Below, piece by piece: positions 44,272 through 53,637 of a stretch of 64,000 bases of DNA. Under the pieces are notes generated by a model. It saw only the letters and a program-made list of their open reading frames with translations, was not told the DNA's origin and made no database searches. How positions within the stretch are numbered: position 1 is the stretch's first letter; each line of letters begins with the position of its first letter. A program made the translations under genes and the position numbers. The stretch lies in the NCBI GenBank assembly GCA_016715965.1, contig JADJXG010000001.1, positions 372,001-436,000 of the forward strand. The letters are read 5' to 3'. Source of the stretch: Saprospiraceae bacterium. GTDB lineage: Bacteria > Bacteroidota > Bacteroidia > Chitinophagales > Saprospiraceae.

Positions 44272-46692
44272 ATGAAATTGATCTATACCTTTTATTTTAT
44301 ATTGGGGCTATTCAGCTTTCTATCCGGCCAAACCATTACTTTTTTGCATCCTGAAACAAAAGAACCGCTCGAATACGTCATGCTCAGCAGCAAGAATCCA
44401 AAGTTGGTCTTGTACAGCAATGCAAGTGGTCAGGCAGAGATATCCGGTTTGTCAGGATCTGAACGAATCGAAATCAATGCTCCGGGATGCAAAATGGTAA
44501 TAAAATCCTATCGCGAATTGCAAGAGATGAATTTTGCAATTCCATTGGAAGCATCGACCATTGAAATCGGGGAAATCGTCGTATCCGCTTCGAGATGGGG
44601 ACAATTCTCCGGTAATATTCCTTCCAAAGTCAGCAAAATTTCTTCTAAAGAAATGGCGCTGCAAAATCCGCAAACCGCTGCCGATCTTCTGGGAACATCG
44701 GGTGAGGTATTTATTCAGAAAAGTCAACAGGGTGGAGGAAGTCCAATGATACGGGGCTTTTCTGCCAACCGCTTGCTCTATACCGTCGATGGTGTGCGCA
44801 TGAATACCGCCATTTTCCGTGCCGGCAATCTTCAGAATGTCATTTCACTTGATCCCCTCTCCATCGAAAACACAGAAGTGTTCTTTGGTCCGGGATCCAT
44901 CATGTATGGGAGCGATGCCATTGGAGGGGTCATGGGCTTTCAAACCCTGACACCCAAAATTAGTCTGGATGAAAAAGTCAAGGTGAATGGAAAGGCATTT
45001 GGACGCTATTCTTCTGTCAACAGAGAAAATACTTTTCACTTTGATGCGAACGTAGGCTGGAAAAAATTCTCGATGCTAAGCAGTATTACGCACAGTGAAT
45101 TTGGTGATCTGAGAATGGGCAGTAAAGGCCCTGCAGAATACCTGAGACCATTTTATGTCATCCGAATGGACAGTGCAGACCTAATCGTCAGCAATCCCGA
45201 TCCAAGCGTTCAAAAACCTACGGGATATTCACAAATCAACCTGATGCAAAAATTTCGTTTTCGACTCAATGAATTTTGGGATTTTCAATATGGTTTTCAT
45301 TATTCCCGCACCACAGAATATTCCAGATACGACCGGTTGATTGAGACGGCTGCCAATGGATTGCCAAGATCGGCTGTATGGAATTACGGACCGCAAATCT
45401 GGAGCATGCATCATTTTCAAATCCAACAAAATGCAAACTATGCTATGTACGACAGGATGACCCTTCGTCTGGCGCAACAAGGATTTGAAGAAAGCCGAAT
45501 CGATCGAAATTTTTCAGGAGGACAACGGTACCGCTTAAGAACAAACCTTGAGACCGTGGACGCATCTTCTGTCAATCTGGATTTTGAAAAACACTGGAGC
45601 CGGCATCAGTTTTACTATGGTGCAGAATACATTTTAAACAAAGTCAATTCAAATGGATCGGCGGTGGACATACGCAATGCACAAGCCATTTCGGTCGCAG
45701 ATCGATATCCAAAATCGGATTGGCAAAGTGTGGCGGCATACCTCAGCTATCAATACAAGTTGTCCAAATCGATCCTGTTGCAAGCCGGACTCCGGCAAAA
45801 CATGTTTGACATACATTCTGACTTTAGCAGGCATCTCCGTTTTTTTCCATTTGATTTTACCAAATCCAATTTGCGCAATTCATCCACCAACGGAAGTCTT
45901 GGTTGGGTATATCGTCCGGAGGAAAGTTTGAAAATCAGCATGAATGTCAGCACCGGATTCAGGGCTCCCAATGTGGATGACATTGGAAAAATATTTGATT
46001 TTACCGCAGGCGATGTGGTAGTACCCAATGCCTCTTTAAAAGCGGAACATGCTTACAATGCGGAAATCAATCTTTCCAAAGTATTAGGAGAATGGATTAA
46101 GTTGGATCTCACCGGATTCTATACTTATTTAGACCAAGCCATGGTCAGAAGGACTTTTCAGGTCAACGGACAAGACAGCATACTTTACGATGGAGTGATG
46201 AGCCGGGTGTACGCCATTCAAAATGCGGCGTATGCAAGGATATACGGTATCAACCTGGGCATTGAAATTCATTTCAACAAGCACTTTGCTTTCATTTCAA
46301 AGTACAATTATCAATACGGCCTGGAAGAAATGGACAGCGGCATGACGAGCCGATCCAGACATGCAGCTCCTGCTTTTGGTATCAGCAAACTAAAGTATAA
46401 GCAGGACAAGATTCAGTTGGAATGGAATGTCCAGTATTCTGCTTCGGTGAAAAATGAGGATCTGAATGAAGAAGAAAAACAAAAGCCCTTCATCTATGCC
46501 AAAGATGTGAATGGAAATCCCTACTCACCGGGCTGGTACACCCTCAACTTTAAAGCCATGTACCAATGGAACGAAGCAATGTCAGTCAGTGCGGGATTGG
46601 ATAATATCACGGACCAGAGGTATCGCCCTTATAGTTCGGGTATCGTGGCAGGTGGAAGGAATTTGGTTGTATCGGTGCTTGCAAAATTCTAA
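44272..46692 (+). CDS. TonB-dependent outer membrane receptor
   Basis: 806 residues with a signal peptide (cleavage near FLSGQ). A carboxypeptidase regulatory-like domain (about 20-95, TITFLHPETKEPLEYVMLSS) precedes the plug (EIVVSASRWGQFSGNIPSKVSKI ... GGGSPMIRGFSANRLLYTVDGVRMN ... GPGSIMYGSDAIGGVM) and a 22-strand barrel ending in VSVLAKF. The plug resembles the haemin/vitamin B12 receptor group (HmuR/BtuB-like VDGVR), but the substrate cannot be fixed by eye. It imports a nutrient with energy from TonB-ExbBD. Confidence 0.92.
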   Translation: MKLIYTFYFILGLFSFLSGQTITFLHPETKEPLEYVMLSSKNPKLVLYSNASGQAEISGLSGSERIEINAPGCKMVIKSYRELQEMNFAIPLEASTIEIGEIVVSASRWGQFSGNIPSKVSKISSKEMALQNPQTAADLLGTSGEVFIQKSQQGGGSPMIRGFSANRLLYTVDGVRMNTAIFRAGNLQNVISLDPLSIENTEVFFGPGSIMYGSDAIGGVMGFQTLTPKISLDEKVKVNGKAFGRYSSVNRENTFHFDANVGWKKFSMLSSITHSEFGDLRMGSKGPAEYLRPFYVIRMDSADLIVSNPDPSVQKPTGYSQINLMQKFRFRLNEFWDFQYGFHYSRTTEYSRYDRLIETAANGLPRSAVWNYGPQIWSMHHFQIQQNANYAMYDRMTLRLAQQGFEESRIDRNFSGGQRYRLRTNLETVDASSVNLDFEKHWSRHQFYYGAEYILNKVNSNGSAVDIRNAQAISVADRYPKSDWQSVAAYLSYQYKLSKSILLQAGLRQNMFDIHSDFSRHLRFFPFDFTKSNLRNSSTNGSLGWVYRPEESLKISMNVSTGFRAPNVDDIGKIFDFTAGDVVVPNASLKAEHAYNAEINLSKVLGEWIKLDLTGFYTYLDQAMVRRTFQVNGQDSILYDGVMSRVYAIQNAAYARIYGINLGIEIHFNKHFAFISKYNYQYGLEEMDSGMTSRSRHAAPAFGISKLKYKQDKIQLEWNVQYSASVKNEDLNEEEKQKPFIYAKDVNGNPYSPGWYTLNFKAMYQWNEAMSVSAGLDNITDQRYRPYSSGIVAGGRNLVVSVLAKF

Positions 46693-46773
46693 TCATCGCG
46701 AAACTAAAATCCTCGCCTAGTGCTATCCGGGAATTGACCGAGCTCTGATTCATTCAACAAGGAGTTTGTAAGA

Positions 46774-46804
46774 CGGCAAGCAGGTACTGGAAACTTGCTT
46801 GCCG
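46774..46804. terminator. Possible terminator after the TonB-dependent receptor gene
   Basis: CGGCAAGCA, 13-base loop, TGCTTGCCG: a perfect 9-bp stem 82 bases after the stop. No T-tract. Confidence 0.4.
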
Positions 46805-47125
46805 CTTCCTGTTAAAAGCAGTTCACTTATCGTTCAGATTGAATTTTAAATCGTTTGTTTTTTGATGGTCAGGTTATAGATAGATCTCAGAACCGGGTCA
46901 GGCATAGACGCTGCACCGCCAAAGAGCCAAACCTTTTACCAGTTGGCGTTCCTGTCCATCGTGTCTGTAAACCTTTATCTATGTTAGGTTTTACTTTCAA
47001 TGTCGTGTTGGTCTGCGCGGTAGCTAATTTTTTATTTGCAGAAAGGTGGAAGGAATTTTTTATTCCATTTTGTCTGGGTGGGAAAGGTGGAAGCTCTTTC
47101 GTCCCGCCTAAGCGATATGCTTGGG

Positions 47126-47148
47126 CTTCCCGAAGGGTCGGGACAAGT
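47126..47148. repeat. REP-like palindrome, left of the hsd operon
   Basis: CTTCCCGA-aggg-TCGGGACAAG. It shares its flanks (GGCTTCCCG ... CGGGACAAGT) with the palindrome at 56245. Confidence 0.5.
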
Positions 47149-47172
47149 TGCGGGGCTTGCAAATAACGTGGG

Positions 47173-49479
47173 TTAATACTGTCCATATATACTCATTCCT
47201 CCACCAAAATACTGATGTTTTAAATGTTCATATACTAAGTTCGTTTTTAAGTCAATGTCATCTGTCTGATAGGTCGGGTAAGGCAATGTTTCAAATAAAG
47301 TCTTACTAACTGTATTAAAAACTGCTGCTGCTGTTACTGATTTGTCAGACCACTGCTCAACTTTTAATTTGTCCTTTTTAAGTTCGTCAAGAAGTTCAAT
47401 CGATATTTTCTTGATTTCGTTTTTCTCTATTTCTTCCAACTTTTTACCGTGTCTAAGAATGTCGAAGATTGCTTTTTGCTCGTCTGTTAGTCCTTCTCGT
47501 TTGGTATCCGCTTCTTCTTCAGAATACGAGTTTACGAGTTCAATCAATTTTCTAAAGGTTTCTTTGATTACAACTTCGTCTTTTCCTCTGTTGTATTCTT
47601 CAATAATTTCCTGATAGCGTTTGTAATAGTCAACTGTCAAAGGATTGCGTTCTACCATCCGTTTTAGTTGCTTTTCAACTTTGTCTTTGAGTGATTGAAC
47701 GGCTGCATTTTTATTTTTTGTCTTTAAGAAATATTGCTCCAACAAGTCAAAATCCAGTCCACTCAGGTCAATGATTTTTTCTTCGTTGTGTCCTGGTTCA
47801 GCAGCCATATTTTCTATGGATTCATCTACCACATTTTGAATTTTACGCATAATGTCTGCCACATCTGCACTTTCAATATTGTCTTCAATGGCGGTGTAGA
47901 TTACATCAATGGCGTTCTTTCTCGGTGCGTATTGATTTAATACTTTGTCGGGTTGCAGGGCTTTGTATTTTTTAAAAACCTCTCTTGCCAAAACCTGAAA
48001 TTTTCGTTTGGTTTCGTCATTGGTATAAACGGCATTCACGGCTTTTTCCATTGCAGCCAATTTGTGCAAACCATCAGCGCTGATGAGTTCCTGCAAATCA
48101 AAATTCACTTCGTCTTTCAAAAAGGTTTCTGTCGCTTCTAATGCTTCTTCTAATTGTTTGATGAGTTCTTCTTTTGGCTTTACGGGTGGTTCGGGTTTTT
48201 CGCCTCCACCGCCCTCGCCATCCTCACCGCCAGAACCATAAATTGCCAGAGCATCCAGTAAGGCTGTGTATGTTTCAATGTAGTCCACAATCAAACCGTT
48301 GTTTTTGCCTTCGCTGATTCGGTTGGCTCTTGCAATGGCTTGCATCAACGTATGAGATTTCAATGGCTTGTCTAAATACAAAGTGGAAAGGGTAGGAACA
48401 TCAAAGCCTGTAATCCACATCGCACAGACAATTACAAAACGGAAAGGGTCATCTTCATCCTTAAACCTTGTTTCAAGGTCTTGGGTGTTCATTTTTCCTC
48501 GGTGTGGCTCAATGTCTAAATCCCATTTCTGAAACTTCTGAATTTCGTTCTGCTCGGAACTCACCACCACACAAATTTCTGTTTCCTTTATCCATTGCAA
48601 TTCGCGACTTTTCTCCAAAAGTTCCTGGTCGCCATATTTTCCTTTGGCAACTTCTTTTTCCAATTGCTCAACAGTCAGTTTCCAATGATGCGTAATTAAA
48701 TCATACATTCTTACAGCTGTGAGTTTATCCAATGCGATAAACATTCCTTTACCTTTGTAGCCACGATTGCAGAAATGCCAAACGACATCCTTGGCTATAT
48801 CATTCAACCTTTTCTTCGCAGTTAGAATTGGATATTCTCTGGCAATAAGTTTTTCAACCTTACTTCGCTCATCACTTTCTAATTCTTCGTTTTCTAAAAG
48901 AGTTCTAATACTCTCATTGATAGTGGGATTGTCCAACTTTAAGTATTCACCCCTGTTTTCGTAATATAGCGGAACGGTTGCACCATCATCCACACTTCGT
49001 TTGAAATCGTAACGGGAAACATAATCACCGAAAATTCGCTTGGTAATTTCATCGTCTTTAAAAAGCGGTGTTCCTGTAAAACCGATAAATGAAGCGTTTG
49101 GCAAAGCATTCCGCAAGTTCATGGCTAAATTTCCGCCTTGTGTTCGGTGTGCTTCATCTGAAATAACAATGATATTATCCCGCTTGGTTATTTCTTCTTC
49201 AAAATTGAATTTGTGAATGAGTGTAAATAAATACCGATGCTCCGAACTGAGCAATTCTCTCAAATGCTTTCCGCTGTTGGCTTTCAATGAATCTTTAGCA
49301 CCTGCTTTTACTTGTGGCACAGCACCTACACCGCTGAATGTGCCGTAAATCTGGGTATCTAATTCGTTTCGGTCGGTTGCAATTAAAAAAGTGTAACTGC
49401 CTGTAAATTTGTGGTGGATTTTTTGACAAAAGAAAACCATTGAGTAAGATTTTCCGCTTCCCTGGGTATGCCAAAACAC
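47173..49479 (-). pseudogene. hsdR: Type I restriction enzyme R subunit, C-terminal fragment (frameshifted hsdR)
   Basis: 768 residues that continue the N-terminal fragment at 49383-50396 in another frame. It begins in FWHTQGSGKS (Walker A) and carries the helicase motor: ATDRNELDTQIYGTF, DEAHRTQGG, GFTGTPLF, VCAMWITGFDVPTLSTLYLDKPL and QAIARANRI. A long helical C-terminal part binds the methylase core. Total hsdR length is 3224 bases, one short of a multiple of three, so one base is missing. HsdR cuts unmodified DNA after ATP-driven translocation. If the shift is real, restriction is off; if it is a sequencing error in an A-run, the gene is intact. Confidence 0.85.
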
Positions 49480-50396
49480 ACCGAGTTTCTGTTTTCCTCA
49501 AAACTGATTTTTCCCTGTTTGTATAGTTCCTCTTTGTGCTGGATATTTTCAATGGCTTTGTTTACACCAATAAACTGATGGTTTCGGGCAATAAGTTTCA
49601 CCACTTTGCCCAATGAATTATCAAACAGGATGAAGTTCTCGAACAAATCTAAAAAGCGTTTCTTTTCGCAAACGCCTACAATAATTCTATCCAAGGCAAC
49701 AATGCCTTCGTCTTCTTCTGTCATGCGTTTCCATTCGTGGAAATGCTGATACTTTCCTGTAACGCTTCCAATGCGGCTTTCTATTCCATTACTCAACATT
49801 ACAAAAGCATTGTAATAGAAGAGTTTTGGAATTACGTCTTTGTAATCGGTAAAATTATCGTTGTAGGCGTTTTCTAATTTTCGATGAGCCGCTTTCAGTT
49901 CTATGAACAGAAGCGGAATTCCATTTACAAATCCGATGATATCAGGTCTGCGTTCACGATTGCTCTTGCCCTGAATCCAGAGTTGACGAACTGCTAAAAA
50001 GTTGTTGTTGTCGGCATTGCCAAAATCAAAAACCTTTAGCGTTTTGTTTTTTACCTGTTCGCCTTTTTCATTGATAAAGTCAACGGGAATACCGTTGCGG
50101 AGCAATTGATGTTTTTCGTAATTGATTTCAGCCAATGACTTGGTAATGCTTTCTTCAATCAGTTTTTCGTAGGCTTGGTTGTATGCTTGTTCAGGTAAGT
50201 TGGGATTGAACTGTTTCAGCTTTTCAAAGAATATCTTCTTGAGCACGACTTCTTTTTTGTTCAGTCTGCCCAAGGTGCTGCCTTCGCCAAAGCTTTCTTT
50301 GTTGTAAGCCAATAGCGTATCCCAACCCAACTGATTGAAAAATAAATCAATTGCTGTTTGTTCTATTAAATTATCTTCTGAGTATTCCCAAGTCAT
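49383..50396 (-). pseudogene. hsdR: Type I restriction enzyme R subunit, N-terminal fragment (frameshifted hsdR)
   Basis: 337 residues, of which about 304 match HsdR. The nuclease part has the PD-(D/E)xK pattern: RRPDIIGFVNGIPLLFIELKAA. The frame departs from HsdR after EENR, near 49484-49489, where one A appears to be missing from an AGAAAC run; the true continuation KLGVFWHTQGSGKS is in the next frame. The start codon overlaps the stop of the SecB-like gene (ATGA at 50393-50396), so the two are translationally coupled. Together with the fragment at 47173-49479 it forms one 1074-residue HsdR. Confidence 0.87.
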
Positions 50397-50854
50397 CCAT
50401 TTTTCTTATTGTGAAGCAGATTGTTCGGATTGATTATGGGCAACACAAAGTTTTGCAATGCCGTGCCTTGTAAACGAGTTAAAAGAATGCCTCTTGATGT
50501 AGAATAGGATACAGATGAAAGTGCATTTGCTAATCCGGGATGTAGATTCAAACGCTTGTTTCTTTTGCGTGTGGCAAGCTCTTCTAAATTTTCAATTCGG
50601 TAAATAAATATCAAATGATAATTTCCCGTTGCTTCGACTTCGTTTTTGCCTTTGCTGTCGGTTTTCACACTAACTGTGAAATCAGCCTTTGCCAATTTAT
50701 CGTCAAGGTTAAAGCTCAATTGTAAGGAGTTGTCCAATTTGTGGCCGACAACTTTGCTGAAGTCAAAATTTTCAGGTGTGTCCACCTGTCCTTTAATCAT
50801 TTTGAAATCAATCAAAGCAATTTTTTCCGGGTCGAAAATATTTTTATCCTGCAT
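50393..50854 (-). CDS. SecB-like chaperone of a toxin-antitoxin-chaperone module
   Basis: 153 residues. The pattern follows SecB: LQLSFNLDDKLAKADFTVSVKT, EATGNYHLIFIYRIENL (paired strands), and SVSYSTSRGILLTRLQGTALQNFVLPIINPNNLL, matching the NILFPYAREC ... SRGTFPQLNLAPVNF end of E. coli SecB. SecB-like proteins next to toxin-antitoxin pairs act as chaperones that stabilise the antitoxin. Its start overlaps the antitoxin gene by 11 bases and its stop overlaps hsdR by 4, so it links the two modules. A general export role is unlikely in this setting but cannot be excluded. Confidence 0.68.
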   Translation of the reverse strand: MQDKNIFDPEKIALIDFKMIKGQVDTPENFDFSKVVGHKLDNSLQLSFNLDDKLAKADFTVSVKTDSKGKNEVEATGNYHLIFIYRIENLEELATRKRNKRLNLHPGLANALSSVSYSTSRGILLTRLQGTALQNFVLPIINPNNLLHNKKNG

Positions 50855-51257
50855 TGCTCAATTCATTATAGGGTTCTGTTTCTTCGGCAAGTTGCCAAAC
50901 CTTACCACTGGTTTTTGTGTCAAGCTTTGTGTAAATCACAAAGGTGTGCACCCTGCACATAAAGCCATCCTCTACAAATTCTGTCTGTGCTTTTTTCTTA
51001 GGGACTTCCAACAAAGGCTCACCCAATTCAGCCGATAATTTTGCCAGTGAACGAAGAGTGAAATTATGCTCACCGCTCAGCCATTTGGAAATTTCAGATG
51101 GTTTCTTGTCCATCTTCTCTGCGAGTTCCTTTTTGCTGATGTCGTTTTCACGCAATAGCTGATTGATGCGAACCACCAGGTCGGCATACCAATCCACGAA
51201 TATGTCAACATCCTTAGGGGTGTTGTCTAATATTCTTTGAAAAACCTTGCTTCTCAT
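50844..51257 (-). CDS. XRE/HigA-like antitoxin with C-terminal extension
   Basis: 137 residues. Residues about 27-82 are a helix-turn-helix of the XRE/Cro type (RINQLLRENDISKKELAEKMDKKPSEISKWLSGEHNFTLRSL). A 45-residue tail follows (EFVEDGFMCRVHTFVIYTKL ...), in the place where chaperone-addicted antitoxins carry their chaperone-binding region. It starts 12 bases after the toxin-like gene and overlaps the SecB-like gene. Likely role: neutralise the toxin and repress the operon. Confidence 0.75.
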   Translation of the reverse strand: MRSKVFQRILDNTPKDVDIFVDWYADLVVRINQLLRENDISKKELAEKMDKKPSEISKWLSGEHNFTLRSLAKLSAELGEPLLEVPKKKAQTEFVEDGFMCRVHTFVIYTKLDTKTSGKVWQLAEETEPYNELSNAG

Positions 51258-51269
51258 TTTGTTTGTCTT

Positions 51270-51788
51270 TTAAATTATTATGTCATCGCTGCCATCGTAA
51301 TAACGAAATGCTCTTTGGTCAGCGGTAATGTAAATGTCTTTTTCTCTCAATGCATCCAATATGCGTTTGGCAAAAATGTTGGCCTGCTGAAATGCCATAC
51401 TTGTTTTTCCTCCTTGTGCTGTATCGGCTGTTTTCTCGCCTCCGTTAAACAACACCACCAAAGTCTCAAAAATTCGCAAACAATATAAACGAAGGGGGAA
51501 ATTGCCGAAATTGATGTAAAGGTCTTCCACTTTGTAAGTGCCCGAAGGGGGAAGTGCTTGAGCGGCATTTTCAAATCTGAAAAAATCTTCCAACGCACCC
51601 ATTTCATCTCCAATCTTGTTGGAAAGAAATTTTGCCAATTCTTGAAGTGGCCTTTGAAGTGTGCTGTCGTTTTCATATTTCACGAAAAACTTATCGGTTT
51701 CCGAAAGCTCGGCATCTTCCCACCTTACGGTGTAAAAAGTGCAAACCTGCCCTTGGTCGTCAAATATTTCGAGTGCAAATGTATTCAC
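51270..51788 (-). CDS. Putative RelE/HigB-superfamily toxin
   Basis: 172 residues, unannotated by any motif I know precisely, but its strand order and key stretches resemble HigB/RelE: LQRPLQELAKFLSNK (helices), then GTYKVEDLYINFGNFPLRLYCLRIFETLVVLFNGGEKT (antiparallel strands with the LRL ... VVLFNGG-K pattern), and AFQQANIFAKRIL (final helix). RelE toxins cleave mRNA on the ribosome. The call rests mainly on its position before an XRE antitoxin and SecB-like gene, the order seen in Mycobacterium tuberculosis TAC. It is longer than typical HigB. Confidence 0.55.
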   Translation of the reverse strand: MNTFALEIFDDQGQVCTFYTVRWEDAELSETDKFFVKYENDSTLQRPLQELAKFLSNKIGDEMGALEDFFRFENAAQALPPSGTYKVEDLYINFGNFPLRLYCLRIFETLVVLFNGGEKTADTAQGGKTSMAFQQANIFAKRILDALREKDIYITADQRAFRYYDGSDDIII

Positions 51789-51878
51789 TTATAACTGAAT
51801 TTTGCAAGTTTTTTTTTCACTTTTAAGTTAATTCTTGTATATGAAACGGTTATTTCCCTCTCTATCAAGCATTTACAC

Positions 51879-52382
51879 TTCTATTTGTCCGTTCATCCAT
51901 TGTCTGAACTATGATTTATTTGATTTTTGTGATTCCGATGATTTGAATTTCTTGTTGGTGAGCCGTTTGAAATTTAAACTGGTTTCGCCAAAATTGATAA
52001 GCAAACCAATTTCCAGATTATAGGCTTCCAAATAGTTAATAGCTTGGGCAAAGTGAACATCTTCTAATTTGGTTATTGATTTTAGCTCCACCGATAATAC
52101 TCCTTCCACCAAAAAATCGACTCTCCTCGTGCCAATTTGCTCTTCTCGGTAAAAGATGGGCATTTCAAATTCTCTGCTAAATTCTAAGCCTATCAAACTC
52201 ATTTCTATTGCCAAGGCACGCTGATAGATAACTTCCTGAAAACCATTGCCCAATGTTTTATGAACAGTCATTGCACAACCAATTATTTTGGATGTTAGCT
52301 CAGAATATTTGTATTGCTCGTTAATCATAATAATCATTTAATCACAAAAATCATAGTTCAGACTTCTATTTGGCCATTCATC
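51879..52382. repeat. Repeats bracketing GxxExxY cassette 1
   Basis: Inverted repeats GTCTGAACTATGATT (51902-51916) and AATCATAGTTCAGAC (52349-52363) enclose the gene; both continue inward with TTTTTGTGATT/AATCACAAAAA. Outside them is a 19-base direct repeat, 17 of 19 identical: TTCTATTTGTCCGTTCATC (51879-51897) and TTCTATTTGGCCATTCATC (52364-52382). The latter is the 3' end of hsdS, whose last Val codon and stop (GTC TGA) lie in the inverted repeat. Confidence 0.75.
51909..52337 (-). CDS. GxxExxY protein (PD-(D/E)xK fold), cassette 1
   Basis: 142 residues. The family name motif is seen as GNGFQEVIYQRAL, and a PD-(D/E)xK-like core as RRVDFLVEGVLSVELKSI, followed by QAINYLEAYNLEIGLLINFG. The biochemical role of the family is unknown; a nuclease fold is suggested by the D-E-K residues. 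The C-terminal SSESQKSNKS is encoded by one arm of the flanking inverted repeat. It lies between hsdS and the toxin-like gene and is a paralog of the gene at 53638-54051. Confidence 0.85.
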   Translation of the reverse strand: MIIMINEQYKYSELTSKIIGCAMTVHKTLGNGFQEVIYQRALAIEMSLIGLEFSREFEMPIFYREEQIGTRRVDFLVEGVLSVELKSITKLEDVHFAQAINYLEAYNLEIGLLINFGETSLNFKRLTNKKFKSSESQKSNKS

Positions 52383-53509
52383 AGTCTCCGTAATAAAATA
52401 TCCCGTGCCTCTCTCAATTTGCTGTTTTGCTCTCCAAGCGTGCTGATTAAGGTAAAAATGGGTTTCACCTTTTCAGTAAATGCTTTCAGTTCGCTTTCTT
52501 TCGGTATGGTAATTTTTTGCTCACTGATAAATTCCTCAAAGCCATAATTGACAATATTGCTTGCACTGTGTTTTTCGTATTGGGCAATTACTCCGTTTTC
52601 GTGGCTTGCCAATAAATACAAGTAGAAAAACTCAGGTGTTACGTTTTCGTTTGGTCGCAAAAGTTTACAAAAGCTGGCACACATTACAGGTTTTCCAAAT
52701 TGCTGCAACATTTTTTCCGTTATCAAAATGCTTCTTCCTACAGGCTGACCTTTGCTGCCACCTGAAACTTCAAATACAACATCACCTACTTGCATACTGC
52801 GTGATGCTAAATTTGATTCTTTATGATAGCGGAACGGAACGCCTTTCACTTCTCCTTTTTTTGCATCAGGAATATCTGTTCCTCGAATTACATATGCAGG
52901 TTCGGTAAAACCTTCTTTGTAATCTTCTTCGCCCCAACCGCCACCAATGTAAAAGGCAAGGCAGTCTTTGATGTATTCTTCCCGTTTGGTTTTGGAATAG
53001 CTCATTTCCTGCATCAATTCTTTGTAATGCAGCTGCGCCTTCTCCTCCAGCAACTTTATCCGCTTCAAATTATTCTCTATCAAATCATCATAAGCCGATA
53101 AAATGGATGCGATTTTGCGTTGGGTGGGGATGTGAGAAATGTAATTAACATCAACCTTGTGGAGCACATTTCTATCCAAACCTGGCACAGCTGAGGCACC
53201 ATTAAATTTTTCTAAATTCAATGTCTTTAGAAGATAGTAAATAAACCTTGGCACATTTCCCCTGAAGTCTTGAACATATAGTGTAGTATTCAATGGCCAA
53301 TAATCTCCATTGATATAAAAAAGTAGTCCCAATGTTCCGTATCGTCCAGTTACTACCCCTTCTCCTGTTTTGGCTGGTTCAGAATGGAAATCAGTAATAC
53401 CTGATGAGGAAATAATTGGAACAAAACCTTGTTTTCTTTTTTGGCTTGGCAAATCGTAACCTCTTTTTAGGTTAATTATTTCTCCTAAAGGCTTCTTCTC
53501 CCACTTCAT
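52358..53509 (-). CDS. hsdS: Type I restriction enzyme specificity subunit S
   Basis: 383 residues with two target recognition domains (about 1-150 and 180-345), each followed by a long conserved helix: IPTQRKIASILSAYDDLIENNLKRIKLLEEKAQLHYKELM in the middle and VKPIFTLISTLGEQNSKLREARDILLRRLMNGQIEV at the end. HsdS chooses the bipartite DNA target for both methylation and cleavage. The target sequence cannot be predicted by eye. The final Val and stop codons are supplied by the inverted repeat of GxxExxY cassette 1, showing that the cassette abuts or entered the 3' end of the gene. Confidence 0.93.
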   Translation of the reverse strand: MKWEKKPLGEIINLKRGYDLPSQKRKQGFVPIISSSGITDFHSEPAKTGEGVVTGRYGTLGLLFYINGDYWPLNTTLYVQDFRGNVPRFIYYLLKTLNLEKFNGASAVPGLDRNVLHKVDVNYISHIPTQRKIASILSAYDDLIENNLKRIKLLEEKAQLHYKELMQEMSYSKTKREEYIKDCLAFYIGGGWGEEDYKEGFTEPAYVIRGTDIPDAKKGEVKGVPFRYHKESNLASRSMQVGDVVFEVSGGSKGQPVGRSILITEKMLQQFGKPVMCASFCKLLRPNENVTPEFFYLYLLASHENGVIAQYEKHSASNIVNYGFEEFISEQKITIPKESELKAFTEKVKPIFTLISTLGEQNSKLREARDILLRRLMNGQIEV

Positions 53510-53531
53510 ATTGCCAACTCTTTAATTGTCT

Positions 53532-53617
53532 GAACACGATTTATTTTGATTACCGGATAGACAGGATTATTTGAGAAAAATAAATCCTGATTATCAAGAA
53601 ATCGCTTAATCGTGTTC
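53532..53617. repeat. Long imperfect hairpin before GxxExxY cassette 2
   Basis: GAACACGATT (53532-53541) and AATCGTGTTC (53608-53617) are perfect complements; CAGGATT and AATCCTG pair further in. Its right half (53580-53622) recurs as a diverged direct copy at 54037-54083, across the stop of hsdM and the start of the GxxExxY gene. Confidence 0.65.
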
Positions 53618-53637
53618 TGATATTTTTTCATTTGCTT

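Larger units (their letters stand above)
46693..47172. other. Intergenic region at the left edge of the defence island, 480 bases
   Basis: Contains a hairpin (46774-46804), a TAGCTAATTTTTTATTTGCAG stretch that recurs in similar form at 59101, and a palindrome at 47126. Short frames on both strands lack any family signature. Confidence 0.45.

Noticed and set aside
46855..47186. Overlapping 100-codon frames on both strands left of hsdR
   Set aside because: No family pattern, they run through the TCCCGA/TCGGGA palindrome, and both strands are open because of local GC content.
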